Assembly (NCBI GenBank): GCA_963706785.1
Contig: CAVPNJ010000012.1
Location: 102,644 to 166,643, forward strand
Direction: 5' to 3'
DNA from: Pollutimonas sp963706785
GTDB taxonomy: Bacteria > Pseudomonadota > Gammaproteobacteria > Burkholderiales > Burkholderiaceae_B
DNA length: 64,000 nt
The translations under genes and the position numbers were made by a program. This document shows, piece by piece, positions 8,037 to 15,912 of this stretch; positions within the stretch are counted from its first letter, which is position 1; the number at the start of each line of letters is the position of its first letter. A model generated the notes under the pieces. The model saw only the letters and a program-made list of their open reading frames with translations, was not told the DNA's origin and did not search any database.

Positions 8037-8822
8037 ATGCGTATCGGGAAACCAATTGTTCGCCTGGATGACGAAAATATTTTGAAGGAAGCGCGCAAGT
8101 TACTTGCCTCGCGCGTACAAGAACCCTCGCGCCGTGCCTTTATTATGCGCACGCTGACGCTAGGTGGTCTGGCTATGTTGTCGGGCTGCAGCATGAGCGA
8201 TGATGCCAACGTTGAGACCGCGCTATCGGCGATCTCGCGTTGGAACGATCGCGTGCAAGGCTGGATCTTCAATCCGAACGCATTGGCCCCGACCTATCCT
8301 GAGTCGATGATCACTCGTCCATTTCCATTTAATGCATTTTACGCCGTAGAAGATGCGCCTGCGGTAGACGAAGCAACGTACCGCCTGGAGGTGACAGGGT
8401 TAGTCACCAACGCGCGTCGCTGGCAGTTAGATGAACTACGCGCCATGGCGCAAACGGAACAGATTACGCGCCATATTTGCGTTGAAGGCTGGAGCGCTAT
8501 CGGCCGTTGGGGAGGTGTGCGATTTTCTGATTTTCTGAAACAGGTCGGAGCGGATATTACGGCCAAGTACGTGGGGTTCAAATGTGCGGACGACTATTAC
8601 ACCAGCATAGACATGCCTACAGCACTGCATCCGCAAACATTGCTAACTTTGACCTATGACGGCAAAACGTTGCCGCGTAAATATGGTTTTCCTATGAAGC
8701 TGCGTATGCCAACCAAGCTCGGTTACAAAAATCCGAAACATATTCGGGCGATTTTTGTAACAAATACGTATCCCGGAGGCTACTGGGAAGATCAGGGCTA
8801 TAACTGGTTTGGCGGCAGTTGA
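8037..8822 (+). CDS. Tat-exported molybdopterin-dependent oxidoreductase (MsrP/YedY-like fold)
   Basis: This is a 261-residue protein of the sulfite-oxidase-fold molybdoenzyme family. The motif RHICVEGWSAIGRW supplies the Mo-ligating cysteine, Cys148. A twin-arginine motif SRRAFIM starts at residue 31 after an unusually long n-region. It is followed by a hydrophobic stretch ending in LSGC, which looks like a lipobox with Cys51, so the mature enzyme may be a lipoprotein facing the periplasm. The cytochrome b gene is directly upstream and a Met-rich peptide and MsrB/MsrA follow. Reduction of methionine sulfoxide or a related S-oxide is inferred from context only. Confidence 0.85.
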   Translation: MRIGKPIVRLDDENILKEARKLLASRVQEPSRRAFIMRTLTLGGLAMLSGCSMSDDANVETALSAISRWNDRVQGWIFNPNALAPTYPESMITRPFPFNAFYAVEDAPAVDEATYRLEVTGLVTNARRWQLDELRAMAQTEQITRHICVEGWSAIGRWGGVRFSDFLKQVGADITAKYVGFKCADDYYTSIDMPTALHPQTLLTLTYDGKTLPRKYGFPMKLRMPTKLGYKNPKHIRAIFVTNTYPGGYWEDQGYNWFGGS

Positions 8823-8885
8823 TGATGGCCTATCTTTTCAATTGATGTTGTCTCTTTCCACTGGGGTCAAAACGAGGAGTTAACC

Positions 8886-9209
8886 ATGAAGACAGTTACC
8901 GCTACCGTACTCGCCATGTGCCTATCTTTCGGGGCAAGCAGCGCGTTTTCTGCTGACACGATGGGCAGGGACAAGGAGAGTAAGGACAATATGAGCAAAA
9001 GCTCGATGTCCAAAGATAGTATGAGCCCGAGTGGCATGTCCGAGAGCAGTAAGCCGCATGACGGCATGTCGAAGGACAGCACGAAACACGATGGCATGGG
9101 CAAGAGCGGCATGTCTAAAAGCAATATGTCCCACAGTGATAAGTCAAAAAGCGGCATTAAACACGATCAGATGGGCAAGGACTCTACTTCAGATAACGGT
9201 ATGAAATAG
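8886..9209 (+). CDS. Methionine-rich pentapeptide MXKDX-repeat periplasmic protein
   Basis: This is a 107-residue protein with a signal peptide (residues 1-23, ending SAFSA). The mature part of about 84 residues is built almost only from Met, Ser, Lys, Asp, Gly and His in loose five-residue units such as MSKDS and MGKSG. It has 11 Met (about 13 percent) and no Cys or aromatic residue. It matches the small secreted family named for its pentapeptide MXKDX repeats. Such a chain should be disordered and easily oxidised. Flanking molybdoenzyme and MsrB/MsrA genes support a sacrificial methionine-scavenger role like that proposed for MrpX in chlorate/chlorite-reducing bacteria. An AGGAG box lies 8 bp upstream. 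Confidence 0.85.
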   Translation: MKTVTATVLAMCLSFGASSAFSADTMGRDKESKDNMSKSSMSKDSMSPSGMSESSKPHDGMSKDSTKHDGMGKSGMSKSNMSHSDKSKSGIKHDQMGKDSTSDNGMK

Positions 9210-9292
9210 TCAATTTGGAGGCGAAAAGAAGGACGAGCGGACGCGGCTAACTAGTCAGTCGCCCACTGCATATATCCGGAGTACATCACATC

Positions 9293-9802
9293 ATGGCATA
9301 CACACGCAGGTTATTTCTGGGCGCTGGCGGCGCTTCCGTCTTGGCCGGGCTATTGGGCACACTGGGCCGCACGCATGGACAAGTAGTGGCGCAGACGGCA
9401 GAGACCACGTTCCCGGTTTCCCACAGTGACGCCGAATGGCGCCGGTTGCTGTCACCTGCGCAATACCAGGTGCTTCGCCAGGCCGGCACCGAACGCCCCT
9501 ATTCCAGCCCCCTTAACGACGAGCACCGCGAGGGCACCTTCACCTGCGCGGGCTGCCAGCAAGATTTGTACGCCTCGGACACCAAGTTCGAGAGCGGCAC
9601 CGGATGGCCCAGCTTCTATCAACCGCTGGAGCATGCCGTGGGCGAAACGCGCGACAGCAGCTTTGGGATGATACGCAGTGCCGTGCACTGCAGCCGTTGC
9701 GGCGGACATCTCGGTCATGTCTTCAACGACGGCCCCAAGCCGACGGGACTGCGCTATTGCATGAATGGTATTGCCATGAATTTTCGTCTTGCGACAAGCT
9801 AA
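9293..9802 (+). CDS. msrB: Peptide-methionine (R)-S-oxide reductase, exported
   Basis: This is a 169-residue MsrB with a Tat-like signal (TRRLFLGAGGASVLAGLLG) and a mature catalytic domain from about residue 42. The zinc-site cysteines are Cys85, Cys88, Cys133 and Cys136 (CAGC and CSRC). The catalytic cysteine is Cys156 in RYCMNGIAMNF, and the substrate-site motif GTGWPSF is present. It reduces the R epimer of methionine sulfoxide in proteins. The exported form fits repair of oxidised periplasmic proteins, including the adjacent Met-rich peptide. It sits 83 bp after the MXKDX gene and 61 bp before msrA, probably in one transcription unit. Confidence 0.93.
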   Translation: MAYTRRLFLGAGGASVLAGLLGTLGRTHGQVVAQTAETTFPVSHSDAEWRRLLSPAQYQVLRQAGTERPYSSPLNDEHREGTFTCAGCQQDLYASDTKFESGTGWPSFYQPLEHAVGETRDSSFGMIRSAVHCSRCGGHLGHVFNDGPKPTGLRYCMNGIAMNFRLATS

Positions 9803-9863
9803 ATGCATACTGTTCAGCGCAATTTCAAGATAGCCCATATACTCAACTCAAGGACGTTTCTTT

Positions 9864-10583
9864 ATGATCAGGCATGTATATATGGGTCGCTCGACGACTC
9901 TGCGTATCGGCGCCACGACCCTTTTAGCCCTCGCCGCAGTGCTTTACGGCGCCAGTTCGGCCTATTGCGCTGAACAGGCGTTCATCATTGCGCCGCCGGA
10001 CGTAGACGAGCCCTCATCGTCATCTCACCAAGAAATCGCGGTCCTTGCCGGTGGCTGCTTCTGGGGGGTGCAAGGGGTATTTCAGCATGTAAAAGGCGTA
10101 AGTCAGGCCTTGTCTGGTTATGTCGGCGGCAACGCTGATACCGCGCACTATGATAATGTCAGCATGGGCGATACGGGTCATGCCGAAGCCGTGCAAATTA
10201 CCTATGATCCGACGGAAATTACCTACGGTCAGTTGCTGCAAATCTATTTCTCGGTAGCGCACGACCCCACGCAAAAGAATCGGCAAGGGCCTGATACGGG
10301 CTCACAGTACCGCTCAACAATTTTTGCCACGAAGAGCCAGCAGCATAAAATTGCACAGGCTTATATTGAGCAGCTAGGCAAGTCTGGCGTGTACCGCAAG
10401 CCAATAGTCACCACGATCGAGGACCAGAAAAACTTCTATCCGGCCGAGCCGTATCATCAGGACTATTTAGTGAAGCACCCAGACAGCCTGTATATTGTCT
10501 TCAACGATATGCCCAAGATAGCGAACCTGGCCAAGGAGTTTGGCGAACGTTATCGGGACAAACCGGTGCTGGTAAATAGGTAA
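9864..10583 (+). CDS. msrA: Peptide-methionine (S)-S-oxide reductase, exported
   Basis: This is a 239-residue MsrA with an N-terminal signal sequence (hydrophobic residues 15-34, ending SSAYCA). The catalytic motif GGCFWG places Cys65 as nucleophile. Downstream hallmarks include GYVGG, GHAEAVQITYDP and YHQDYL. It reduces the S epimer of methionine sulfoxide. Together with the upstream msrB, both stereoisomers can be repaired outside the cytoplasm. An alternative start at Met7 would still leave the signal intact. It is the last gene of the redox operon. Confidence 0.93.
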   Translation: MIRHVYMGRSTTLRIGATTLLALAAVLYGASSAYCAEQAFIIAPPDVDEPSSSSHQEIAVLAGGCFWGVQGVFQHVKGVSQALSGYVGGNADTAHYDNVSMGDTGHAEAVQITYDPTEITYGQLLQIYFSVAHDPTQKNRQGPDTGSQYRSTIFATKSQQHKIAQAYIEQLGKSGVYRKPIVTTIEDQKNFYPAEPYHQDYLVKHPDSLYIVFNDMPKIANLAKEFGERYRDKPVLVNR

Positions 10584-10798
10584 GGGCGGCATCTATTTCA
10601 CCGGCTGGTCGACACCGGGCTGTCGAAACCGGAAAAAAGTGGATGATCGAAGACGACGACGACAGCTTGCGCAATTTTACCCCGCTCGACGTACGGTGTT
10701 ACGACGAGTCCCTTGGCAATGAGGCAGCTTCCCTTGATTATTCCACTACGTTAGTTAAACCGTTTTCTACGTCGATGTGCCGCCCGGTGCAGTGCCAA

Positions 10799-11764
10799 TT
10801 AGTCAATATGAATGCCTGTGATATCGACGAAGGTACGCCATTTGGCCACCTCAGATTTGTGATAAACCGCCAAGTCATTAGGGGTGCCTCCGGCAATCTT
10901 CATCCCAATTTGCTCGGCCAGTTTGGCCATCTCGGCTGTCGCAAGCACGTGGTTTACTTCCGTATTGAGTCGGGCGACCACATCCTTTGGCGTACCCTCC
11001 GGTGCGAAAAGCGCGAACCACACTACAAGCTGAGGATCCCGGATGTTGGATTCCGCAATTGTCGGCGTATCAGGTAAAAATGGTGCTCGTTCCTCCGATG
11101 TCACCGCTATCGCCTTAAGTTTTCCGGATTTGATTAAGGGAAGTGAAGGGCCGATATTTTCGAACGCATACTGAATTTGGCCGCTCATTAAATCGGTCAT
11201 CATGCCACCGACATTGCTGTACTGCACTGTGGTCATATTGGCCTTTGCTTCCGTTTTGAGTAGCTCGGCCCAAACCCGTGCCGTGGTGTTGCTCGCTCCC
11301 AAGTTTACGGCGTCAGGTTTCGCTTGCGATTCTTCTATCAGTTCTTGCAAAGAGGAGGAAGGTGCTGTTGCATTCGCTACCAGTACCATGGGGAGTCGCC
11401 CCATCAACGCGACGGGCTTAAAATCTTTAATGGGGTCATACGGTAGTTTTCTATATAAGCTAGCGTTGGCCGCGAACGGGCCGTTAGTCGCCATAACTAA
11501 GGTGTACCCGTCGGGCCGTGCTCGAGCCACAGTGGACGATCCAATATTTCCACCGGCTCCGGGGCGGTTTTCGATCACGACTGGCTGGCCCAGCCGCTCG
11601 CCCAAACCCTTGGCAACCCCTCGACTCAATGTGTCGGTTGACGAACCGGCTCCAAAAGGTACCACTATACGAATGGGTTCGGCGGGGTAAGGCGCGGCAT
11701 TGGATAGGCCGGGGTAAATCACTGGAAGCACACCCAAACAGAGAGCGACGAAAGATGTTTTCAT
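10799..11764 (-). CDS. Bug/TctC-family solute receptor
   Basis: This is a 321-residue periplasmic receptor. The signal peptide covers residues 1-23 (ending LSNA), followed by the Bug signature PAEPIRIVVPFGAGSSTDTL and VIENRPGAGGNIG. It also has the family segment DLMSGQIQYAFENIGPSLPL. It lies 46 bp downstream of a TauD/TfdA-type dioxygenase on the same strand, with a divergent IclR regulator beyond. The receptor may therefore capture the compound that the dioxygenase attacks. No permease gene is adjacent. The ligand cannot be assigned. Confidence 0.92.
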   Translation of the reverse strand: MKTSFVALCLGVLPVIYPGLSNAAPYPAEPIRIVVPFGAGSSTDTLSRGVAKGLGERLGQPVVIENRPGAGGNIGSSTVARARPDGYTLVMATNGPFAANASLYRKLPYDPIKDFKPVALMGRLPMVLVANATAPSSSLQELIEESQAKPDAVNLGASNTTARVWAELLKTEAKANMTTVQYSNVGGMMTDLMSGQIQYAFENIGPSLPLIKSGKLKAIAVTSEERAPFLPDTPTIAESNIRDPQLVVWFALFAPEGTPKDVVARLNTEVNHVLATAEMAKLAEQIGMKIAGGTPNDLAVYHKSEVAKWRTFVDITGIHID

Positions 11765-11810
11765 TAGAACTTACTCAAAAGGATAGATTTCTCGGTAGGC
11801 AGAGCTGGGG

Positions 11811-12698
11811 TCATGTGGTTTGCACGGTAGGACCAACGTCCTGTACCGTTGCGCGTCGCATCGATCGCCTATAGCTTTCGTCGAACGGACGTCCGCGGTG
11901 CATGGTGTATCGGTTATCCCAGATCACTAAATCATTTTTGCGCCAGCGATGCCGATAGACGAAATCCGGCTTAGTTGCGAAAGCCATGAGTTCATCGATA
12001 AGCGCATCACTATCGGCTTGGCTAAAGCCGAAGATGCGGCTTATATGCGAAGCTAAATAAAGCGACTTCCTTCCTGTATTAGCGTCCGTACGAACCAATG
12101 TCTGTGGCACCGGCGGCTGACGCAGCCTCCATTCTTCGGCTACGTTTTCCACGTCAAAGCCCGTTAGACCCCTTGAATGAAAGTAATCGTGTTCAGCGAT
12201 CAAGTGGGCAATAGATGCTTTTTTTTCATCAGGTAAGGCGTCCCAAGCTGCACGCATGTCGGCAAACTCTGTCATGCCACCTGCCGGGGCAATCTCTTGA
12301 GCTGAAAGCATCGATATACTTGCTGGAATCCGTTTAAACGAGCTATCCGTATGCCATAGCTGATTGCTTATATTGATAAGACGCCGTAGATCGCCCTTGG
12401 ACAACACCGACCCGGTTTCGTCCAGATTGGAAATGTCGGAAAGCTGTGGCTTCTCGAGCCGTCGCGGCTTGTCAGCGTTGTAGAGCGAAGCACCTACAGA
12501 TATTTCAAGTGGGCCAAAATGGGCGGCGAAATCAAGTTGTTGAGCTTCGGTGAGAGGCTGATCCGGAAAGACCAGTACGCAATAGCGATCCAAGGCTGCC
12601 TTAATTTGCTTGAACGTATCAGTGCTCAGCTCTTTGCAGAGATCTACCCCAACGACCTCCGCAGCAAAGCCTTCGTTTACCGGGAAAACTGAAATCAT
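11811..12698 (-). CDS. TauD/TfdA-family Fe(II)/2-oxoglutarate dioxygenase
   Basis: This is a 295-residue member of the TauD/TfdA family. The metal-binding HxD pair is in LWHTDSSFK. The distal histidine and the 2-oxoglutarate-binding arginine are in the C-terminal WDNRYTMHRGRPF...RRSMRR region, so the active site looks complete. Family members oxidise taurine, 2,4-D and aryloxy or alkyl sulfates in the cytoplasm. It is first in an operon with a Bug receptor and diverges from an IclR regulator 92 bp away. The sequence resembles the TfdA branch more than TauD, but the substrate is not determined. Confidence 0.88.
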   Translation of the reverse strand: MISVFPVNEGFAAEVVGVDLCKELSTDTFKQIKAALDRYCVLVFPDQPLTEAQQLDFAAHFGPLEISVGASLYNADKPRRLEKPQLSDISNLDETGSVLSKGDLRRLINISNQLWHTDSSFKRIPASISMLSAQEIAPAGGMTEFADMRAAWDALPDEKKASIAHLIAEHDYFHSRGLTGFDVENVAEEWRLRQPPVPQTLVRTDANTGRKSLYLASHISRIFGFSQADSDALIDELMAFATKPDFVYRHRWRKNDLVIWDNRYTMHRGRPFDESYRRSMRRATVQDVGPTVQTT

Positions 12699-12746
12699 TC
12701 AAAGCTCCTTAATTCTCTAGTACCGTCAAAACAATATGCGTTATAT

Positions 12747-12761
12747 TTTCGCTAGTCGAAA
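12747..12761. promoter_or_regulatory. Short palindrome in the IclR/dioxygenase intergenic region
   Basis: TTTCG (12747-12751) and CGAAA (12757-12761) form an inverted repeat around CTAGT, between the divergent dioxygenase and IclR genes. IclR-family dimers bind palindromes of about this size. The arms are only 5 bp, so this is a weak candidate operator. Confidence 0.25.
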
Positions 12762-12790
12762 CTCTTTTCTAACAACGAATAAATTCTATT

Positions 12791-13594
12791 ATGCCTCACG
12801 ATAAAATGATTCGAAAACAGGGTTTACCAGAAGCCAGTGATGAGTTCGTTGAGGCTTTTGCACGTGGGCTGGCTGTTATCAGAGCCTTCGGTCATTCGTC
12901 CAGGGTAATGACCCTCAGCGAAGTGGCCAAACGGGCAGAACTCAGTCCGGCCGGTGCGCGGCGCTTGTTACACACGCTGGTAAACCTTGGATATGCGCGT
13001 GTGGTTTCGAAGCGCTTCGAACTGACGCCTTTGGTGTTGGAGTTAGGTTTCGCTTATCTGTCGTCTTTACCGTTGCGAGATATAGCGCGAAATGTCATCG
13101 ACGAATTCGCCCGAGAGACTGGCGAAATTTGTACGCTCTCGTTGTTAGAGCGCAATGAAGTCGTATATATAGTCAGGGCGGAGGTGCGCAGCCCGTTAAC
13201 TCGCAATATGGGCATTGGTGAGCGTCTTCCGGTCCACGCCACATCTAGCGGTCACATTCTGCTTTGCGAACTCGAGCCGCATGCACTTGAAGAAATCTTG
13301 GCCACCGCGCCGTTTAAGCGCTATACGCCTTACACCCGTTGCGAAGCAGACCAGCTTCGCGATGCGGTGAAGTGCGCGCGCCAAAATGGGTGGGCCATGG
13401 CGATTGAGGAGTTGGAGTTAGGTGTCGGTGGTCTTGCTGTCCCAGTACGCGACGAGACGGATGCGATCGTAGCCGCAGTTACCGTCAGCGTGAACCTCGC
13501 TCGTTATGACCAGCATGCTCTCATTCAACAGTTTTTGCCGCGATTGCAGGAAGTGGCGCGCGAAATCGGACGTGGACTCGGCAATACGCGTTAG
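12791..13594 (+). CDS. IclR-family regulator, PcaR/PobR-like
   Basis: This is a 267-residue IclR-type protein. The N-terminal winged helix (residues 20-85) contains MTLSEVAKRAELSPAGARRL. The C-terminal effector domain has the conserved IGERLPVHATSSGHILL and GGLAVPVRDE segments. The LSSLPLRDIARNV linker resembles the beta-ketoadipate regulators PcaR, PcaU and PobR. It is transcribed away from the dioxygenase-Bug operon, which it most likely controls. The intact effector domain contrasts with the interrupted IclR gene just downstream on the other strand. The effector is probably an aromatic or carboxylic acid, by family only. Confidence 0.9.
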   Translation: MPHDKMIRKQGLPEASDEFVEAFARGLAVIRAFGHSSRVMTLSEVAKRAELSPAGARRLLHTLVNLGYARVVSKRFELTPLVLELGFAYLSSLPLRDIARNVIDEFARETGEICTLSLLERNEVVYIVRAEVRSPLTRNMGIGERLPVHATSSGHILLCELEPHALEEILATAPFKRYTPYTRCEADQLRDAVKCARQNGWAMAIEELELGVGGLAVPVRDETDAIVAAVTVSVNLARYDQHALIQQFLPRLQEVAREIGRGLGNTR

Positions 13595-13682
13595 CGGGCT
13601 TTGATCGTGCCACCTTCATTGAGATGACAGGCGATGCTCAGCGAGCAGCCGTCCTATTGCGCAATGCGCGTGAATCGCCCCC

Positions 13683-14477
13683 CTAAAACGAACTGAAGGA
13701 CGATAGATGCTTGGAAATATGCTGCGCCAGCTGCTTCAGTCTAGGAACCAGTGTTTCCACCAGAAGATCTTCGGTGATGATGAAGGACGGGCCGCTAATC
13801 GAAACGACAATTAGCTCCGAGTCGCCGCTCCACCGTATGGGCGTGGCGGCCGCGTTCACGTCGGCATTCCACTCCCCTAACGACAGGCAAATGCCGTCCT
13901 CTTCGTATCGCTTGATCTCCCTTGCCAGTGCGTCTCAGTCCTTCGGGCTTACAACAGGTTCGTTCTTCTGTTTTAGCAAGTCCACCAAGTATTCACGCTC
14001 CTTTTCCGGCAGGGCCGCCAGGAAGGCTCTGCCGATCGACGTGTTCATGATCGGCATGCGAATGCCGCGGCCCATTCGTAGAGTGAGGAGGGTATCGCTC
14101 GAACAGGCCTCGATATACAACATGGAAAGGCGGTCTCTGGTGGCCAGCGAAATCAGGGCGCCTGTCGACTCTGCGAGCGCTTGCAGGTGTGGCCGAGCGA
14201 TGTCCGCAACGCGGAGGTTGGACAGCGCTGAGTAACCGAGGGCGAGCACCGATGGCCCCACGGAATACTGCCTTTTGCGCACGTCGTGTCGTAGGTATCC
14301 ATTGTCGACCAAAGTCTTTGTCAGCCGGGACACCGTTGATTTGGGCAGCTCGGTAAGCCTTGCCAAGTCGCTGTTGGACATTCGCGGTTCACGGGCCGAA
14401 AAGCACCTGAGAATCTCTAGTCCGCGCGTGAGCGCCGCCACGTTCGGGGAAGGGTCGGGATTATCGTGTTCCGCCAT
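13683..14477 (-). pseudogene. IclR-family regulator interrupted by an in-frame TGA
   Basis: The frame starting at 14477 encodes a normal IclR N-terminus: helix-turn-helix with LARLTELPKSTVSRLTKTL, then ISLATRDRLSMLYIEA and IGRAFLAALPEKE. It stops at TGA 13935-13937 after 180 residues. The same frame continues without shift for 83 more codons (DALAREIKRYEEDG, SLGEWNADVNAAATPIRW, FIITEDLLVETLVPRLKQLA) to TAG at 13683-13685, giving the normal 264-codon IclR length. A single nonsense change therefore removes the last third of the effector domain. A strong AGGAGG box precedes the start. It diverges from the ABC transporter/amidase operon, which it probably regulated. Confidence 0.85.
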
Positions 14478-14616
14478 GCGGAATAGCCTCCTTTTGTTAT
14501 CCGTTCGGTGGAATCAAACGTCGATATACTACAGCAGCCCGGGCACAGGACATCACCGATAAGAATAAGTGCCCGTACGTGACGAACGTTTCTCTTTCGA
14601 ATAATTGGAGACTAAA

Positions 14617-15798
14617 ATGAAAATGAAAGTTAAGTTCCTGAAAGTCGGCCTGGTAGCCGCGCTGACTGCATCTGCCTTCTCGATGCCTGCCATGGCGCAG
14701 GTAAAGATCGGCGTCGTTAACAGTCTGTCCGGCAACTTCGCCGCATTCGGTTCCCGTTACAACACCGGTATGCTGGTCGCCCTAGAGGAAATCAATGCGA
14801 ACGGCGGCATTAATGGCCAGAAGCTGGAACTCGTCACTCAGGACGATCGTTCCGATGCGCAGAGCGCACTGGCGGCGCTCGAATCGCTGAACAAACAAGG
14901 CGTTCCGCTAGTCATCGGCTCTTACGCCTCGGGCATCACCGGCCCGCTGTCCAAAGTCGCGACTCGCCAAAAGGTTCCCCTGATCGTGCTGGGCAGCGCC
15001 GACGACTCCATCACAAAGCCGGGCTCGGACTGGGTCTTCCGCGCAAAACACAATTCCACCATCGTCGCCAATGTCTACTTTGACTATTTCGACAACCTGC
15101 GCCAGAAGCATCCCGAGCTTAAAAAGATTGCCGTGATGCACGGCAATGGCGCATGGCCGACCTCAGTCAGTGAAGAGGGCGTCCGACAGGCACAGAAGCG
15201 AGGTTATGAACTTGTCGGTAAGCAAGCGTACGATCAAGGCACGACAGATTTCCGCCCCATACTTAACAAATTTCGTTCGTCCAACCCCGAGATCCTGCTG
15301 ACGAGCTCTTATGCTGACGATGGCATTGCCATTGCCCGCCAGATCAAGGAAGTCGGGCTGAATACGAAAGTCGTGGCCATCGACACGGCCTCATCGATGA
15401 TCAGCTTCGTTCAGCAAGTTGGCGATCAGGCCGAGAACATCGTGTCGGCCGTCAGCTGGAGCCCCGACGTCAAGTACGAAGGTACGCCAGAGCTCTATCA
15501 GCGCCTGAAGGCCAAGGCTAAGGAAGAGCCTTCATTCTACGAGGCGGAAGGTTACCTGGCCCTGACCGTCGCAGCCGATGCCATGCGTCGCGCAGGTTCG
15601 CTAGATCGCGAGAAGGTACGTGACGCGCTCGCAAAGACAGACCTCAAGACGCCCGTGACTGATGTCACCTTCAAAGCCTTTGACGGCTTCAAGGGCCAGA
15701 ACCCCATCAAGAGCGTCATCATCCAGATTCAAGATGGCAAGCACGTGACCGTGTTCCCGGAAAATCTTGCATCGCAGGCAGCCAAGCTTACCAACTAA
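14617..15798 (+). CDS. Branched-chain amino acid-type ABC transporter substrate-binding protein
   Basis: This is a 393-residue periplasmic binding protein. The signal peptide covers about residues 1-27 (ending MPAMAQ), followed by the LivJ-family start VKIGVVNSLSGNFAAFGSRY and the EEINANGGINGQKLELV segment. The ATG at 14617 follows TTGGAGAC with good spacing; an in-frame TTG at 14605 is that ribosome site itself. It leads an operon with two permeases, two ATPases and an amidase, and a perfect hairpin follows its stop codon. The ligand may be an amide or amino-acid derivative rather than leucine, inferred from the co-located amidase. Confidence 0.92.
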   Translation: MKMKVKFLKVGLVAALTASAFSMPAMAQVKIGVVNSLSGNFAAFGSRYNTGMLVALEEINANGGINGQKLELVTQDDRSDAQSALAALESLNKQGVPLVIGSYASGITGPLSKVATRQKVPLIVLGSADDSITKPGSDWVFRAKHNSTIVANVYFDYFDNLRQKHPELKKIAVMHGNGAWPTSVSEEGVRQAQKRGYELVGKQAYDQGTTDFRPILNKFRSSNPEILLTSSYADDGIAIARQIKEVGLNTKVVAIDTASSMISFVQQVGDQAENIVSAVSWSPDVKYEGTPELYQRLKAKAKEEPSFYEAEGYLALTVAADAMRRAGSLDREKVRDALAKTDLKTPVTDVTFKAFDGFKGQNPIKSVIIQIQDGKHVTVFPENLASQAAKLTN

Positions 15799-15817
15799 CG
15801 GTATGTAAAACCTGAGA

Positions 15818-15858
15818 CGCATGTCGGCCCGAGCCGACATGCGCACCCTGTTTTTTTT
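15818..15858 (+). terminator. Intra-operon hairpin and T-tract after the binding-protein gene
   Basis: An 11-bp perfect stem CGCATGTCGGC (15818-15828) pairs with GCCGACATGCG (15833-15843) around a CCGA loop. A run of eight T follows at 15851-15858. It lies between the binding-protein gene and the first permease. It probably works as a partial terminator or mRNA 3'-end stabiliser, giving more binding protein than membrane subunits. Confidence 0.7.
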
Positions 15859-15912
15859 GAAGAGCGCCGCTCGAAACACTGCCGGCCTCGTCTCGTTGGC
15901 CAAAGGTCTTCC

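Noticed and set aside
8886..9209. MXKDX gene as a mere low-complexity artefact
   Set aside because: It has a proper signal peptide, a good ribosome site and operon position, so I kept it as a real gene.
10643..11077. Plus-strand frame of 144 codons after msrA
   Set aside because: Most of it is antisense to the Bug receptor gene; the part outside (10643-10798) shows no recognisable motif.
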